Source of the DNA: Alphaproteobacteria bacterium
Lineage (GTDB): Bacteria > Pseudomonadota > Alphaproteobacteria > GCA-2746255
NCBI GenBank assembly: GCA_021296325.1
Contig: JAGWAR010000007.1
Location: 1-45,706 of the forward strand
Direction of reading: 5' to 3'
Length of the DNA: 45,706 nt
Below are positions 45,140 to 45,706 of this stretch, one piece after another. The position numbers and the translations under genes are program-made. Under the pieces are notes generated by a model, which saw only the letters and a program-made list of their open reading frames with translations, did no database searches and was not told the origin of the DNA. The first letter of the stretch is position 1. Each line of letters starts with the position of its first letter.

Positions 45140-45706
45140 ATGCCAGACCCCAAGGTGCTTTCCCACGACGACTGGATCGCGGCGCGCAAACGTCTGCTTG
45201 CGAAGGAAAAGGAATTTACCCGGGCGCGCGACGCCCTATCGCGGGCACGGCGCGAACTCCCCTGGGAACGCGTCGAAAAGGATTACGTCTTCGACGGCCC
45301 CAACGGAAAGGAAAGCCTGGCCGACCTTTTCGACGGGAAAAGCCAGCTCATCGTCTATCACTTCATGTATGGGCCCGATTGGGAGGCCGGCTGCAAAAGC
45401 TGCTCCTTCCTCGCCGATCACTTCAACCCGGCGATCGTGCATCTGAACCAGCGCGACGTTGCGATGGTCGCCGTCTCGCGCGCGCCTCTCCCCACGCTCG
45501 AGGCCTATAAGAAAAGAATGGGGTGGGGCTTCAAGTGGCTCTCGTCCGAGGGGTGCGACTTCAACCGCGATTACGGCGTCTCCTTCACGGAGGACGAAAT
45601 CCGGAACGGCGCCGTCGAATACAACTACACGCCCCAGGGCTTCCCCAGCCCCGCGGCGCCCGGCGCCAGCGTTTTTTACAAGGAAAAGGACGGCAGCATC
45701 TATCAC
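45140..45706 (+). CDS. DUF899 thioredoxin-like protein, 3' end outside window
   Basis: The first 189 codons of a gene cut by the window edge. It reads VLSHDDWIAARKRLLAKEKE, LPWERVEKDYVFDGPNG, LIVYHFMYGPDWEAGCKSCS (CxxC near residue 82), then VAVSRAPLPTLEAYKKRMGW and FNRDYGVSF. These are DUF899 features: a thioredoxin-like fold with a CxxC motif in a helix start. The reaction is not established. ATG 45140 follows AGAGGAGGAAACC, a very strong ribosome site. Likely co-transcribed with the quinone oxidoreductase, suggesting a redox role. Confidence 0.9.
   Translation, partial: MPDPKVLSHDDWIAARKRLLAKEKEFTRARDALSRARRELPWERVEKDYVFDGPNGKESLADLFDGKSQLIVYHFMYGPDWEAGCKSCSFLADHFNPAIVHLNQRDVAMVAVSRAPLPTLEAYKKRMGWGFKWLSSEGCDFNRDYGVSFTEDEIRNGAVEYNYTPQGFPSPAAPGASVFYKEKDGSIYH

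Overview
The window looks like chromosomal DNA of a high-GC alphaproteobacterium, most like the Rhodospirillales. This rests on gene order and family variants, not on a database search. The pointers are the ruvCAB-ybgC-tolQRAB-pal-cpoB-tilS-ftsH-folP-glmM-thiD order, the zapA-6S RNA-fthC order, an RpoH with a CIRCE-type operator, a DUF1192 gene beside rpmE, and an FbaB-type aldolase between gap and thiE. No insertion sequence, phage gene, CRISPR array or integrase was seen. Coding density is very high. The longest gene-free stretches are 35760-35977, 16351-16532 and 26582-26761, all under 220 bases, and each holds regulatory-looking sequence described below.

Layout. 1-5480: an intrinsic terminator, an eIF-2B-like protein coupled to a sulfotransferase-like protein, OsmC, a Sel1-repeat protein, a zinc alcohol dehydrogenase, two small membrane proteins, a tiny zinc-ribbon protein and tRNA-Glu(CTC). 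5523-8286: a JAMM metallopeptidase, a DUF6476-like membrane protein, RluD, and rpoH behind a CIRCE-like operator. 8314-10889: a small membrane protein and a large membrane-anchored pseudokinase. 11010-16350: purA, hisZ, serA and serC on the minus strand. 16533-18311: an SLC13-type permease with TrkA-C domains.

18308-35759 is almost entirely minus strand and reads, in transcription order, DUF4164-like, zapA, 6S RNA, fthC, ymdB-like, yebC, ruvC, ruvA, ruvB, ybgC, tolQ, tolR, tolA, tolB, pal, cpoB, tilS, ftsH, folP, glmM, thiD. Junctions of the ATGA, GTGA or TGATG type show translational coupling through ruvC-ruvA-ruvB-ybgC-tolQ and at tolA-tolB. This block joins cell division, Holliday-junction processing, envelope constriction (Tol-Pal), tRNA modification, membrane proteolysis, folate synthesis and peptidoglycan precursor supply. 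35978-41645 is plus strand: gap, an uncharacterised ORF, class I aldolase, thiE, efp, an inositol-monophosphatase-family gene and an OmpA-domain protein. 41657-45706 holds an ABC exporter, rpmE, a DUF1192 protein, a quinone oxidoreductase and a DUF899 protein cut by the window edge.

The content is mainly housekeeping. The points most worth a second look are the CIRCE-like operator on rpoH, a thiE with no ATG/GTG/TTG at its natural start, the triply degenerate pseudokinase, the eIF-2B-like/sulfotransferase pair, and several strong intergenic inverted repeats. I did not find a convincing new multi-gene system.
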